Shown in pieces: positions 51,122 to 64,000 of a stretch of DNA of 64,000 bases (positions are counted from its first letter, which is position 1; every line of letters begins with the position of its first letter). Under the pieces are notes generated by a model. The model searched no databases. It was not told the DNA's origin and was given only the letters and a program-made list of their open reading frames with translations. Position numbers and translations under genes: made by a program. Origin of the DNA: Onchocerca volvulus (taxonomy: Eukaryota > Nematoda > Chromadorea > Rhabditida > Onchocercidae). The DNA lies in assembly GCA_000499405.2 (NCBI GenBank), contig HG738138.1, forward strand, positions 17,839,119 to 17,903,118, given 5' to 3'.

Positions 51122-51471
51122 TCAAAACAAAATACATTTCAATGAACAAAAAGCGATTAATATCACTGAGCAGATTTTGTATGGATGTCAGGAAATTAGA
51201 CTTACTTGCAAGAATTTCAGCAGAATATTCGAAAAATCATAAATTTTAACTAAATTTGAGTCATCTCTTTTGACTGTTTGGATCAGAAGTCATAATTTAG
51301 CATCAAATCCAAATCGGAAAAATTTTGATGATTATATATATTTTTATCTCATATTTTTCTTTTTTACTGTTATGTTCGAAATGGAATTTAAATATAAAAT
51401 GTTCGTAATTTTTTCGGAAAAAATCTTACAGTCATTCTTTGTTTCACTGAAACGATTTTCTGGTTCCAATT

Positions 51472-54400
51472 TCAACTCTTCATATCTTTCGTTTTCAATT
51501 GTTCTAAAACTTTCTGAGCCTTATATTCAATTCTGTATCCAATTCGCATTTGTTCCACGCAGAAATTCCCGAGCACATTCCACGCATTGAATACATCGAT
51601 CGATGCTCGATCGGCATTGACAAATTCAACGAATGCCTGATTTACTATCTAGAAATATGCTTCGTTCTTTTTAAAATTTAAAATATGTTTTTGCTTCTTT
51701 GCACCAAATCGATTTCTGCCTTTAGTAATAGGAAAAATATGAAAATGAGTAATTCAAATACATGAAGTTCGATGTAATTTCGTTTCCTGATAAAGTATGC
51801 AGACTTAAAACTATCATTAGTCAGTATAGTATTGATTCTATTTGATTGAAACTCGGAATTTCTCTTAGGCCTCGTTTTTTTAACTATATTCAAGGAATAT
51901 TTGAGGACTGCTTTAGTTGTTCCATTCTGTAACTTTGTCAGTACCGTTTAGTTTTTAAAAGTTTTCACAGTTGTCTTAATCAGTATTAAAGACTTCTCAT
52001 TAACTTTCATCAGTTTATTATCTCCATCTTCATCCTGACGGAAGTCTTGCACTGCATTATTTCGAAAAGTTTACCTTCCAGTAATTGCTTCTATATTGTA
52101 TTTCTGTATGAATTACATGTCGTGCACCCAAAGCTTGCAATGATTTACTCATTGCAGTTGGATTATGCAAATGTAACATAATAGATGATAACGTTGATCC
52201 CACTGCCTAAATGAATATTTCCAAAAATAATAAAAAGTAAGTTGAAGTTTTAAAAAATCAAAACAAATTCTAAAATCCATCAAATTGACGGTCTTGAAAA
52301 ATGATTAAAACTTACAAATTTCGCAGTCTTTTCAAAAGATTTATGAATCTAAATTTGATAAATCTAAAATTTTTCTGTATATACCACAAAGAATGTTGCA
52401 AGAGATTAAAAATCACAATAGAAGTTTATTTTAAAGTATGAAAGATGCTGTAAAGAACTTTCATCATAATACAATGTTTCCTACGAAGGATGAGAATTAT
52501 GAATAACCAAGAAGAATGAACTGATAGAGATTTTGGCCTTTTGTATTAATTAAAAATTTGAAAAATGCTAACATTCTGAAAAAACTTTTCCAACCTTAAA
52601 GCATCTTCTAAAGAAAGTTTAAGCATAACTTAGTGATTACAAATAACTTCATATAAATCTACGTTCCATGCGGTTTCAGGTAAAATCGTTTTAAAAAAGT
52701 GAAAGAAATCTCAAAAGAATGTCAGTTATATTTAATTATCTGCAGGAATTTAATACCATTCTATGGTATATAAAATTATGGCAATACTCGAAGATTCCTT
52801 GACACTTCGCAATTACTCTATTAGATTAAAGCAAAGCGAAGAATTCAATAGATATAAAAATTATTCAGATTTCAGAAAGGCTATTTACGGATAATTTTCT
52901 TTGCAAGGTATTTTTTCCAGCAAGAATGAAATTTCTAATTAATCTAGAAAATATGAACCTTACGAATTTTCGTTCATTTCTATAATTAAGATAATTAATA
53001 AAAACAATAGCCACTCTTATAAAAATGATATTACATATTATAATGGATATTCTAATAGCTTTAAATTATAAAATGGTCAAATTGAAAAGATGCGTTGCCT
53101 GATTAGTCCATCAACAGATAAAAGTAATTATGTGATGAGAAGAAATAAGGGACTAAAATTTATGACCTTAGCATGGATTTCGAAGAGCTGATTTTCCTTC
53201 AGTTCAAAGAAAGGAACATTTGAAAGATGAAAAGCTGATTGAAGACGGAAATCAAGAGCAAATATGCGTAACAGTAATCGGCTTGCGAGCTCAAATTCAC
53301 TGTCATTACAGCGTTTCATTTCCTGCACAATATATTAAGTAGTTTTACACTGGGAAATTTTAGATTGCCTTCACTTTTGCATTTTATTCGATTTTCATCT
53401 TAATAAGACTTGTTTCGCTTCTATCTATTGGACTTCTGCTCTTCAGAAAAAGAAATGAGAATAGCAATTTCACTTCCAAAGATAAATTTTCTTCTTAAAC
53501 TGACCGAGTTTTTTCTAAAACTACTAATTAGAGAGGATGGAAACAAACAACCTGCTTCCATAATCGTCGAATCGCGCTATTTTGTGAAGTTGTTAAATCA
53601 CCCGATATTTCAATACATGGTTGCAACGCCTGTCTAAAACACTAATTCATGGAATAGTTGTAGGAAATAAAATTCCGGGATGAGAATAGGCGAAAGTGCC
53701 AGAAATGAAATATAATACATATAAACACAGTTCAGAGAGAGAGAGGGAGAGAAAAAAAAATAAAAAGGAAAAAACAGAAAAGACCTGAGATTGCTGCATG
53801 ACCAAGACAGAGCTTCAAGATCAGATTTTGATAGATTTTGTTTTCTTTTTCTGAAAAATTAGAACTTATTCTGCATCTCAATCTCTGGTTGCGTTTCTCT
53901 TGGTTTTTGAGCTTCCAACTCTTCCTTTTGAATCTAATCATTTCAAGAATTAGATTGAATCTAAGCTTTCACTGTTAGAAATTGTTAAAACTAACCGATT
54001 CTCAGATTGACTTCGCTCGGAACTCTCGTGTTCTTGATGTTGAGGTGACCACATTGGCAGCAACAAATCACTCATGTTACAGATATACTTATGCAATGTC
54101 AACTGCTGTTGAAAAACTAGAGAAGCTTCTTTCTAAATAATAATAATTAATTCTTGGAGATGTATGCTTCTTTTTTCCTATCCATTCATTTCATTCATTC
54201 AGAAATCGAGAAATTCGGGATATCCGGACACCTGGGACAAATCGGGAATGCAGTATGCTCAAAAAATAATTGAACATGAATGGATGAATTGAAAAAATGA
54301 TAGGAAGGTCAAGGACCACTGCTCTTTGGTGGATCAGTTCATGAAGCTATAATTCTTGCAAGCAAAACTGCATAAATTGATAACAATCAAACCTTTTCAG

Positions 54401-55021
54401 TCAGAGTCAATGGTATATTTTCGCTTACTTCGCATGTTAACTTATTCTTTAACCTATTGAATTATTTCATATGAATATTGCAAACAAAAAAAATTTTTTT
54501 TTACTATAACCGTTGGACCCTTTTTGTCCCTTTGAAGAAAATTGGAAATAGAAGAGTGAATTTATCTCTTAAAATATGTTTTTCTGGCTTAGATCCTTAG
54601 ATTATATGTTGATTTAATCCCTTTAGGCCTCTCACAAACAAAGAAATCATAATCGCTTCAGGCCTCCCATGGGCAAACAATTCAAAAAAAATGGCTAACA
54701 TACCAAAGTCATTGCGGAAGATTTCCGGGGTCCATCAAACAGGAACTCCGCTCTCTGCAAAATATATAAATTGTTATGAAAAGTCAGAATAACGCAAAAG
54801 ATTATTTAAAAAATTTTCCGAAAACCTTTTAGAACAAGAATTTTTAAAAACAGGAAAGTTTTTGAAAAAAAATCTATATTTTTTAGTCTTGAAACAGAAA
54901 CAAAAAAGAAGGAAAAAACAAGAACTTAAAACATTTTACTTACCGAACGTCGTCTCAGTGGACAGTGACGCGGAGAATCTGCTAATCCTACTTGAATAGC
55001 CGTTGATTCCACGTTTCCCAT
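51472..55021 (-). CDS. N-terminally extended nematode globin, putatively N-myristoylated (8 exons, 294 aa)
   Basis: A haem protein of the nematode globin family. Exons 54944-55021, 54704-54754, 53992-54132, 53866-53933, 53552-53633, 53167-53322, 52075-52206 and 51472-51648 join in phase to 294 residues. Residues about 1-120 are an extension: MGNVES is an N-myristoylation-type start, followed by Cys20 and a basic RRRSR, then a Gln/Glu-rich stretch. The globin fold covers about 124-280: A helix (LTTSQNSAIRRLWKQ), B-C helices (ASRLLLRIFALDFRLQSAF), E helix with FEIHAK giving the distal His190, F helix LGARH giving the proximal His222, then YWK and H helix AWNVLGNFCVEQMRIGY. Both haem histidines are present. 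Known C. elegans globins with acylated N-termini (such as GLB-26) act at membranes in redox sensing or signalling; the same role here is inference. Exon 3 needs a weak donor (TTA|GTTTTA). It converges on the HtrL-domain gene, 576 bp away. Confidence 0.88.
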
Positions 55022-55045
55022 TTATGAAAAAATAAATATATTGTG

Positions 55046-55052
55046 CTGAAAT
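55046..55052 (-). promoter_or_regulatory. Putative spliced-leader acceptor of the globin mRNA
   Basis: CCATTTCAG on the minus strand ends 24 bases before the ATG at 55021. The short gap and the lack of a visible upstream exon fit trans-splicing and support this start. Confidence 0.5.
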
Positions 55053-55059
55053 GGATCTA

Positions 55060-58000
55060 ATGGAGCACGACACAAAGATGGCACAAAAAAAGTTTGAATC
55101 AGTAACAATCAATAAATTTGAGTCGATATCACACGATAAGAAGATGCTAACGTTTTTTGTTTTTTACTAAAATGCCGAATTTTGGTGTCTTAAAAATGTA
55201 GTGTGAAAACATCTCGAATAAGAAATTTAATATAAAAGAATCTGATAGCATTACAAACTAAGTAATTAAGAAAACCAATTATAACTTAATTATTAAAGAG
55301 CACATCGAAAAAATTTCACTTTTGTAAACAATAATTTTTAAATTTCATCTAATACGATATACTAAATATATAATGTTCCAAAATTTAATGCAATAACATA
55401 GGATTATGTCAAAATTAAACTTCTCCTTATTTTTCAAAAATTGATTTAAATATACTAAGCATCGATAAATCTTTTTTGCCATAAATCAGCTCGAAAATAA
55501 TTTTTTATTGATATTGTGACATTGGTAGATGACAACTATGATATGAATCTGCTTGAATAACCTAATGATTTTCAAGATCAAATGATATTAGAATAAGATA
55601 AAGTGAATTAAATGAAAAATGTTGGGTCTATGGAAAAATAATTATGTACACCATCAGTATCACCATAGCGCACCTCATTACGATGTACCGAACACGGTAT
55701 TTCTCTCTGATAATGAGCTTATGATGCTGACTGTTAAAACATTTTTAATTTAATCAGAATATTGATAATTATTGATAACTAGGGACATTTCAATTTTACA
55801 AAGTACGACATTGAATAGATAAAATGAAATGAAAAATAAATATTCATGGCAAAAGTGATATGTTTAATAAATTTATAGTGTTATCCCGATATTTTTAATA
55901 AACTTATATTTTATCCTGATATCTTAAATAAAAATATTATTGGTAAAATCTTAGGGAAGAGTTTATGCAAAAATTAAATTGTGTCAAAGTGAAACTATTT
56001 GGAAAAGTTCTCGATCTTATCAATCATACTCGTTTAATTGAATGATCTAAAAAAATAATCTTTCAAGATGTACGCAATTGGAAAATTTACGAATGTGTTT
56101 TGCATCAAAAATTGTTCTGTAAAAAGAAATTAAGAATTAATTGCTTTTTGTAGCAAATCAGATATGAAATTAATGAAAAGTATTTAAGAAAGATGGGAAG
56201 AAGAAAGTCCAAAAAGACTTTAAAATTTCCATTAGAAGACAGAACTGAAATATTTGCCCACGAAAACAAATAATGTATTAATATTATTTTTATAATAACC
56301 CAAGAAATTTTGAGAATTTGAAAAATAAAGGAAATATTTGTAATTTACTTTGAACTTAATCTTGAACTACAGTTAAAAGTAGCAAGAATGCTGCTGCTGA
56401 TACCCTAGTATTCTGTTTCTGAAATTTTTCTATATCCCAAACTTCTACATTTAAAGTGAAACTGCAATTTGTTCCAAAAGTCATTCAATGTGTTTAAGAA
56501 AAAAGTTTGCAGTTCGAGAGTCGAGCGAGATTTCAAAAATATTTTATAAGAACGATTGCCCTTAACAGTAATAGCAAATGTAAGAAATATTCAAAAAGGC
56601 GTGTGAAGAGTCAATTTCGAACATTCGGTGTTATCTCAGTATCAAATTTCCTTCGAGTTTTTTGATATGACAATTATTAGAAATACTAGAAGAAAAGATT
56701 ATGACTAAACTTGAAATGAAGTGTCATTTCAGGAATCAACCGTGGATTTTAACTCAGAATTTATCACTTCTTAATATCACCCAATCAACTATCAGTCAAA
56801 TTTCACTTCCATCAATTAAAAAGTTTCTTGTTTAGACCTCAGATCTGTGTTCTTCTTTGGTAGATTTTTAATCAAATCGCACTAATGTAAATTGCAAATT
56901 TAAATTATTAGTAATAAAGTGGAAGAAAATGAATGTTAAATACTAAATAACATCTCTATTAAAGTGAACATATGCCCAGAAGAAACGATTTTAGAACTCA
57001 TCAATTGGACAATTTTTATAAAATGCTTGCATTATAAAAATGCATAAAGGATATAACTATCATATTCAAATGTTTATAGAAGGAAAATTTATTTGATTTA
57101 AAAAATAATCGTATAAAGCACATTGAATTTTCAGTTAAAATTTTGGGACCAATTAATGCATTTCTATTATGAAAGGAAATTCAAAATTAAACTTAATGGA
57201 AGCAAAGTCGGCAAGCAGCAAAATCTTCTTTTTAAAAAAATAAGGTTCTACTTATGATTCAATATTTTTGTGTTATCAGCAGTATTAGTATTTCCCGTGA
57301 AATCTGATCTGTCATGATGTCTCATCACAGAAGCGTATTAATGACTACTTTTGACACTGTTAGTCAATAGTCGCCCAGCGAGTGAGATGAAAAAAACTTT
57401 AAAATTATGCATAGCAATAATTTCAAGACTGCATGTATCACGCATTGTTGTCTTCAAGCGCACTATGTCGATCGAATTTTGAACCTTTTCGTATTTCTAT
57501 TTACACTAACAATTCGAGCTGTGAAATATTACAGCTCTTAGAATATTTTGAAATGGTATTTTTTTGATAGAAAGATGAATAATAATTTTGCAAAAAAAAA
57601 AAACAACGAAAAGTGATGCGAAATGCTTCTTGCAAATATGGCAATCAAATCTATTAACATTGGAGGAATAAATATACTGAACTGATATACAAATGTTTCT
57701 ATTCGTCGCATAATTTTTACGACAGAAGTTTATTAAAAGAACATTGCCTAAACATTTTCTTTTCTATAAAATAAATTTCAACTTTTTCATCTACAAAATA
57801 AAACCAATTCATATATGATCATAGAACAAGCAAAATTTTAGATTTATGAATTGCCATAGCTTATTTTGAATATTTCAGAATAAATTAGCAAAGATTTGAT
57901 TTAAAAATAAGACCGAATTGATTGACAAAGTTTTGCCCATCTATTTTATACAATCGATTCAACTCCAAGAAACTAAAATGCTGCATTAAAGGAGAGTTCG

Positions 58001-61000
58001 AAATCGAAAATTCCCACTGGGCTAAGAATAAACTTCCCAATAATTCGTCATTTTTTATGGATTTCATAGAAGCAAATAAAAATGTCATTTATGCTTAACT
58101 AAAAATAATTATATGGCTTTTTTTGATACGGAAAACCTTTGAGATCCAGAAATAGATTATTTCTGATAAATAATTGATCATTTGTCATGTTTGAAAAACT
58201 AGAATGAGAAAAAAAGGAGATGAATACACAATTGTGGTTTAGAACTATTGTCGGGAGGCTAAATTCTTCTAGAATTCCATTGATTGTGAATCGTAAAGAA
58301 TTTTTGTGCTTGCCAAGCTCATTAGAATCATAGAAATCGGAACACTCTTTCAACATTTATAATACTTAAAACAGCACTTGAAGCAAAACTGCTATGGGTG
58401 AAGGATGTTGGTGGACTTTAACTAACCTTCGTAACTTCGTAATCATTGTAATTGTGCAAAAGTGCAGAATATGAAAATTAGCAAAAGAAAGTTTTTGCGA
58501 ATTCAATATAATAAATTACAATTCTGGGAGCTATTTGTGCATATTGGAAAAGCTCGATAAACTTTAGGTTTTCAATAAGCAAAAATCAGTAAAATCACCC
58601 GAAAAGTTGATTGCAATAAACTTTGGGGCAAGCTGAATAATCAGCATCAATCAAAGTAGAAATCTGATGCTACGAATTTCAAGAATCTTACGGAAAAGGA
58701 AAAAATTGATTGCCGATGATGTACCGACGAAGAGAGAACAAACAATCAAAATGTATAGTTCTCCCAAAAGAGATCTATGAACTGGTGAATGAAAAAAAAG
58801 TTGGACGATAGTTGAAGGAAAGCGAAGGACAAGCCATATTTTCAGGGATGAAAATAGGATGAATGATTTATTCATTCTTTTCTTCCTTTACATATTAGTA
58901 ATGTGTAAAAGTTTGAAGGAGAGTCCGAAAAAAAAAGTAGTATTTCTCTGACTTCCAGCTTTTGTTACGCTATGCTTTTTTTTCCCACAATTTTTCTAGT
59001 CCCCCATACCTTATTTTAATTGATGTATAATAGTTTATTTCATTTATCACAATTTAACTCAAGAAATTTTTAAGCCACATTCAAGAAATCATATTTTCCA
59101 AAGCAAATTTTCCTAACTCACTCATTTTTAATTATTGGATCTGCTGCACTTTCTCTCACTGTTTGCCAAATTAACGCACTTTCATTCAAATGAGTTGGAA
59201 TTCAGAAATATCGAGGTTCAGTGATACATTTTCTGAAATATCCTAGATAAATGCTAGCAATTCATCCAGAGAATGATAGTTCCATTCGCAAGTTTACTTA
59301 TTATTAGTTTCTCCTAAAACCTTGTCTAAATAAATTTTTCAAACATTTTAGTTGGGTAACAGCAATTGATGATGCCTATAACAGCAAGAATAAACTTTTC
59401 GGGAAAAAGTGACGGATTTATTTCTTATTCTGACTTCTATATTTCTTATTACTGAAGTGAATTGGGAAATGATTGGACTTTAAGAAATAAAAAAGAGAGA
59501 AAATTAATCCTTATTTAATAAACTGTTTAAAAATTCCATATCAAAACATAACTATATTTAGTAGAACAAAGTTGGAATAACAGGGGAAAGATTGAGCAAA
59601 TATTTGCTAATACTGGAAGAAAGAGAGGGCACAAAAGAGATTATATGTCATACAACTTTGAGTCGTATGTAAGGAGCTTGTTAGGCGAGCATTTTCCTCG
59701 TGTTATTCGAAATGCTCGAATTTATTCGTAATTCCCTTGTTCGTTTATCACAGACATGCAAAATATGAAAAGCTGGGAGCAGGACAATTAATTGCACACT
59801 GTAACCAATACAGATAGATCTGACCGCTAAAACGGGATCTCGATAAAACTGATGATTGATGAGATTTGGGTGAGTGGGTGAGTTATTCGGAGGGTGGGGC
59901 GATTTTTTGAGGTTTTTTTTTTTTTTTATTCCGGTTCTTTTGAAATTGAGAGTAGCTCTTAAATTTATTACTTGTGGCATAATGAATTAAAATCATCAGA
60001 TGAAATAGCTTTTGAATATATTATATGACAGATGAATGAAGTGTTTATAGTGGGCTACGAATTATTTCGCTCTTGAAGTATTTAAGTTATAAAATTCAGT
60101 TTCAATCTTGTTTTGACCAAATGTGCGTAGACTGTTTTGCTTAAGTTATGTAGAATATGCCTGTATTTTTCTCATGATTCGGGTATTGTAAGTTTTTTGA
60201 GCAGTAAAAGAGTTCTTAGATAATTTGTCATGAAATGATTTAAAGTGATTATCATATATGCTATTAGAAAGGATTATATGTTATTTAGTTTTCTAGTATA
60301 TACTTAATGTTGTTCTTAATCCATCGAAATAAAAAAGAGGATTTGTCTTTTAAGGCATAAACCTGGCCAGAGTTTATTGCACAGTTCATTACTAAATTTA
60401 GTTTTTTTTTTTTTCTTTTTTTCGTGAAATCTTTTTTTCGACAAATATGTTAGAAATTATTATCGAAATCCATACTGTAGATGGCCCGGTAATCCACCTT
60501 GCTTTGGAAGTTTGAAAATAATGTTCATCGATGTCTAATCCGGGACATTCGGAATTATTTGGTGTCACACTTCGCGATAGCAACAGTAGTAGTAGTAGTA
60601 GTGATGGTGACAAAATTTCTTTCCAAAATACATCATTTACAGTTGCGTCATCTATGGTTAGTGTTTTTCAAATTTTTCCTTATAAATCTTGAGACTTGCT
60701 TAAGCATTATGCATATACTAAAGAGAACTATTCTTAAGAAAAGAAAGAAACAGAAATTTCGGGAGTATAGCTGTAGCGCCGTCTTTATGATTTACTCTCG
60801 TTCGCCAAAAAAGGACAGTATTTTATTGAGTTACTCTGAAGTTAGAAAAATACGAGCTTAGATCAGAATGGAAGCTAATGACTTACTAAGCATTGCAGAA
60901 CAAATTATCATGATGACAGTCGTACATCTTTGTTACTAATCGAGACTTGATAGATGATAGTAACACTAGATTATATTTTCTTTATAAAAGTAATTCACAG

Positions 61001-61515
61001 AAGTTGTGTGAAATATTATACTCGAGTGAAAGCATAGACTTAAAGACTGACTGACTTTTGGCTGGTTGATTAATTAATGGCCGTTTCTTTCTCCTGGAAT
61101 TGATTTTTTTTTTTTTTGCAATGAAGAAGAAAATATGAAATTCGTAACGTTAAATCAGTTCCAACACTTTATCCAGTTTATCCATATCATAGAGGAATTA
61201 AGAAATTTCTCACATTTTCGATTATTTTTATACTCTTTTTCGAATAATTTTAATCAGGATTGTTATAATTTTAGTCTTTTAAAATTTATGGGTAAAAGAT
61301 TGATGTTTAGGTTTCCTTCAGTAGTTAATACTTGGTTATGTTTATAACAGACGTTTTGATTTGTTGAAAATCCTAACATTTGGTTTGTTTGGTTCATGCA
61401 TATGCAAAAGCCTTTACGACTGCAAAATACAAATTTGGAAATAAACATTTAAATTTTTTTTTGTTGCCAGTTATGTACATAATTTATTCAGATTTTTTCT
61501 CATAATTTTTTTCAT
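55060..61515. other. Interval without recognisable genes
   Basis: AT-rich. The 57885-58088 and 58099-58356 minus-strand frames are adjacent and slightly less biased than average but lack clear splice sites or family matches. An (AGT)6 run lies at 60585-60602 and makes Val or Leu/Ser runs in overlapping frames. Confidence 0.55.
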
Positions 61516-61519
61516 GTAT

Positions 61520-61550
61520 TGATCATAAAATGATATATATTTTATGATCA
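61520..61550. repeat. Short inverted repeat
   Basis: TGATCATAAAAT at 61520-61531 pairs perfectly with ATTTTATGATCA at 61539-61550 around a 7-base loop. Its function is unknown and it could be chance in AT-rich DNA. Confidence 0.75.
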
Positions 61551-62080
61551 CTGCATAGAAGAAATGGTGAATCTGAAATCTCGTTCACTAAAAGTATATA
61601 TTTGTACATTTAAGCATGACTGCGAGAATCGGCAGCGATCAGCTTCTATTGCATGGAGTCATTACAGCGATTGGAAAGCACGCGATGTTCGTTGTCTTTT
61701 TTTATCAAGCAAAAATTAATTGTTTTTTACTATTTCTTACTTGGATCATTCGGCTTCTCTTACATTTTTGTAAACATTACTATCGAACATTTTCATTTAT
61801 TTTTTCATGTCTTGCTTTGCGATTAAAAACAGTATATTTTGTTCAATAAAATAATTACTGAAGTACTTGTCTGTGTAAAAAAGAAAATTGAGTGTATAAT
61901 TGTTGCATCATCGTTCGAGGAATAATTTTTCACTCAGACAAGTTGCTTTTCATTCTCTCTATGAAATGTTCATTCTGTGAAATGGAACTTTTTACCTGAG
62001 ATACTGAATTAGTTTGTGCAAGGAACGAAAATATCCTGTTTTCTTAAACTAATCTGTAAAAGTTTATTTCGGTCCAGTGC

Positions 62081-62086
62081 TTTCAG
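62081..62086 (+). promoter_or_regulatory. Putative spliced-leader acceptor
   Basis: TTTCAG after a pyrimidine-containing tract, 21 bases before the ATG at 62108. No upstream exon is visible. Confidence 0.4.
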
Positions 62087-62107
62087 TCATTAAATTTGTA
62101 GAGCGTG

Positions 62108-62193
62108 ATGAAAAGTTCTAGAGGCCATCATTATCAGAAGCGTAAATCTTCGCTGTTCGATGATTCATTCAGAGAGAAGAAGCCGGCATTAAG
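62108..62193 (+). CDS. Likely first coding exon of an unidentified gene (partial)
   Basis: Opens with ATG 21 bases after a TTTCAG acceptor and ends at a strong donor (TTAAG|GTAGGT), encoding MKSSRGHHYQKRKSS, then LFDDSFREKKPAL and a split codon. The peptide is basic and polar, unlike the Phe/Ile/Lys-biased chance frames around it. I found no confident second exon before the right edge, so the gene probably continues with long introns beyond the window. Family not recognised. Confidence 0.4.
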
Positions 62194-64000
62194 GTAGGTA
62201 AAAAGAAATTTTTTTTGAGCATAATTTCTAATTTGCTGGTAAGACATTTTCAACTTTTAGTATTTTGTTATTTTCTCCGATTTTGGTTTTTTAGGTTTAT
62301 TTATACTGAATAACGTCAAGTCTAGAAGAAATATGATCTGGTCGATCTAATTGAGCTTTGTCAAAACTCAAGTTTTGTGTTGGAAGAGGCAATTATCTTT
62401 TTACCATTTTTCTTCATTATGTTACAATAATATGAGAACTTTTTTCTGTTCCAAATTTAGTTCGTAGTGCACGAGAATTATTATATTTCCAAGTTTATGA
62501 AGTTGCCAGATTTGTTGTGTTTCATTAGAAATTGAAGTTAGGTAAGAATCCAGATAATAGCATCTAAGATTGGAAAATGCAAGCATCGTACATCAAACAG
62601 TCGTCTGACAATTCTATATTCTTTTTAAAAATTGCGTCTTAAAAAGCTTTTTAATAGATTTGGTAGCTTCATCATATTAAAGTATGACAAAATTTTATCG
62701 GAAATCTTCGTTTCATCTCGTATTTAAGTGATTGCTGGAGTCAAGTAAATTTTCCAGAAATTTTTATTTATTCAGCGAACACTGTGTGCTTCTCAGATAA
62801 CATGATCAAATTTCCGCTGACTTTATTCTATTGTTTTCTTCAGAAATAAGTTTCATAATTATTGATTATATCTTCGATTGTCGCATCATCACAGTTACTT
62901 GAATATTGATGTATTTGGCAGAGCTCTTTCAGCCAGTTCATCCTTAGCATATTTCATGCCGATTGATTAGAAATTCTCTCTCTCTAAGGCTAAACAAAAT
63001 ATAATGTTTTTTGGTTTATTAATAGCTTTTAGGCTACAGCCATTTATCTTCTTTTATTCTCTACCAATCGCATATGCATATTTTAAAATTCTAAATTAAA
63101 TGTGAATTTCAGATTAATAATAGGCGAGGAAAAGTCAAGGTTTTAAGATCATTTTTTAACGTGTACAAATGCTAGATTTTTCTTTCAGTTTTTCAGAAAA
63201 GGAAATTGTAAATACTTTAGATTCGTTGTCAATATCTTAAATGCATTTTAGCTGTTACTAGTCTGTATTGCGAATGAAAGTTGTTGTGATTATAGAATTG
63301 CAATTACCATGTCTGATAATTAAGATAACGAATTCAATTTATTTAAGAAAACTTATGTGGATAAGTGAATTCGAAACAAATAAATAAGAAAGGAATTTTA
63401 ATGACAAGAAAGAATATTATCTTTATTCCGTGGAATATTTCTTAGAAAACCCAGCAAACATTTTCCAAAATAATATCGAAAATGGATTAAATGTGCTGAA
63501 AATAAGTTTATAGAAATAATAATCAATTCAGTGATAGTAATATAGCATCATTACATTGAATACTTCTTTCGAGTGATCTTCGTTGCTTTCTTCATTGAAC
63601 GCTGAATAGTAGTTTTAAATATTGCTTTCTGAGATTATTAATACTTGCTCTATAACCGTTTTGTTCATCTCATTTGTGATGACAAATACAGTTATTTTAC
63701 TATTCAAATAAATAAATGTATCTCGTTATTGAATGATATTTGTGAGAAAGCAGGACCTGATTCTTTGCATAAGAGATGGATGCGATATTTATGTCGGGAT
63801 TGGAAAATACTTGTTCAAAATCAAAATAAAGGCTCCAGTAGATTCATATTACGCATAAGTTGTCATCTTAACGACACTAAAAGCGATGTACTAAGGGCAA
63901 CTTTTTTTTCTTTGCAATTTTTGGCAAAAAATTTGCTTTATTATCAAGCATTTTCAATGTTTAATATTTAGTGTACTATATGTTTTACATTGGGCAGTTA
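62194..64000. other. Probable intron or intergenic sequence to the window edge
   Basis: Follows the exon at 62108-62193. The open frame at 63645-63971 is AT-biased, has no convincing acceptor or donor, and was not accepted as an exon. Confidence 0.4.

Noticed and set aside
63645..63971. 108-codon open frame near the right edge
   Set aside because: AT-biased composition, no strong acceptor or donor, and no recognisable motif. Could be revisited if the gene starting at 62108 is confirmed.
1..64000. CRISPR arrays, rRNA or tRNA genes, integrated Wolbachia or viral sequence
   Set aside because: No regularly spaced repeats, no tRNA-like T-arm or rRNA patterns, and no bacterial-style long open frames or viral proteins were seen. 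Exhaustive tRNA or homology searches could not be run here.

Overview
The window reads as nuclear DNA of a nematode, most likely a filarial (Onchocercidae-like) species. It is very AT-rich. Its genes are split into short exons with GT..AG introns and TTTCAG-type acceptors, and several start codons lie just downstream of an acceptor that has no visible upstream exon, which is the pattern of spliced-leader trans-splicing. The protein families (a nematode-type globin, an HtrL/YibB-domain membrane protein, a cytosolic tyrosyl-tRNA synthetase) fit a worm. The genus is inference; no rRNA, tRNA or mitochondrial marker was seen. All gene models were assembled by eye by matching reading frame and splice phase.

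Layout. (1) 79-4947, minus strand: a seven-exon gene for a Ser/Pro/Tyr-rich protein of 316 residues with a signal-peptide-like start, and just upstream a two-exon reading frame for a small single-pass membrane protein; the two could be one gene. (2) About 5-31 kb: a 26-kb stretch with no recognisable gene, containing hairpins, microsatellites, short tandem repeats and the first copy of a 1.42-kb repeat. (3) 31.2-36.2 kb, minus strand: a complete 12-exon, 710-residue tyrosyl-tRNA synthetase built from two fused catalytic-core modules. The N-terminal half keeps the tyrosine/ATP site and the C-terminal half keeps the anticodon-binding features. (4) 38-41 kb and 46 kb: dispersed repeats, including the second, almost identical copy of the 1.42-kb repeat, so the synthetase gene sits between direct repeats 12,751 bp apart. 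(5) 45.0-50.9 kb, plus strand: an eight-exon gene for a type II membrane protein with a Thr-rich stem, a 14-histidine run and a C-terminal HtrL/YibB domain, with possible extra upstream exons. (6) 51.5-55.0 kb, minus strand, convergent with (5): a complete eight-exon globin gene of 294 residues with a long N-terminal extension that begins with an N-myristoylation-type MGNVES. (7) 55-64 kb: mostly empty; one likely first coding exon at 62.1 kb of a gene that would continue past the right edge.

No operon linking these genes is evident. The most interesting item is the double-length synthetase with complementary loss of function in its two halves. Next are the extended, possibly membrane-anchored globin and the near-identical repeat embedded in an older, diverged duplication.
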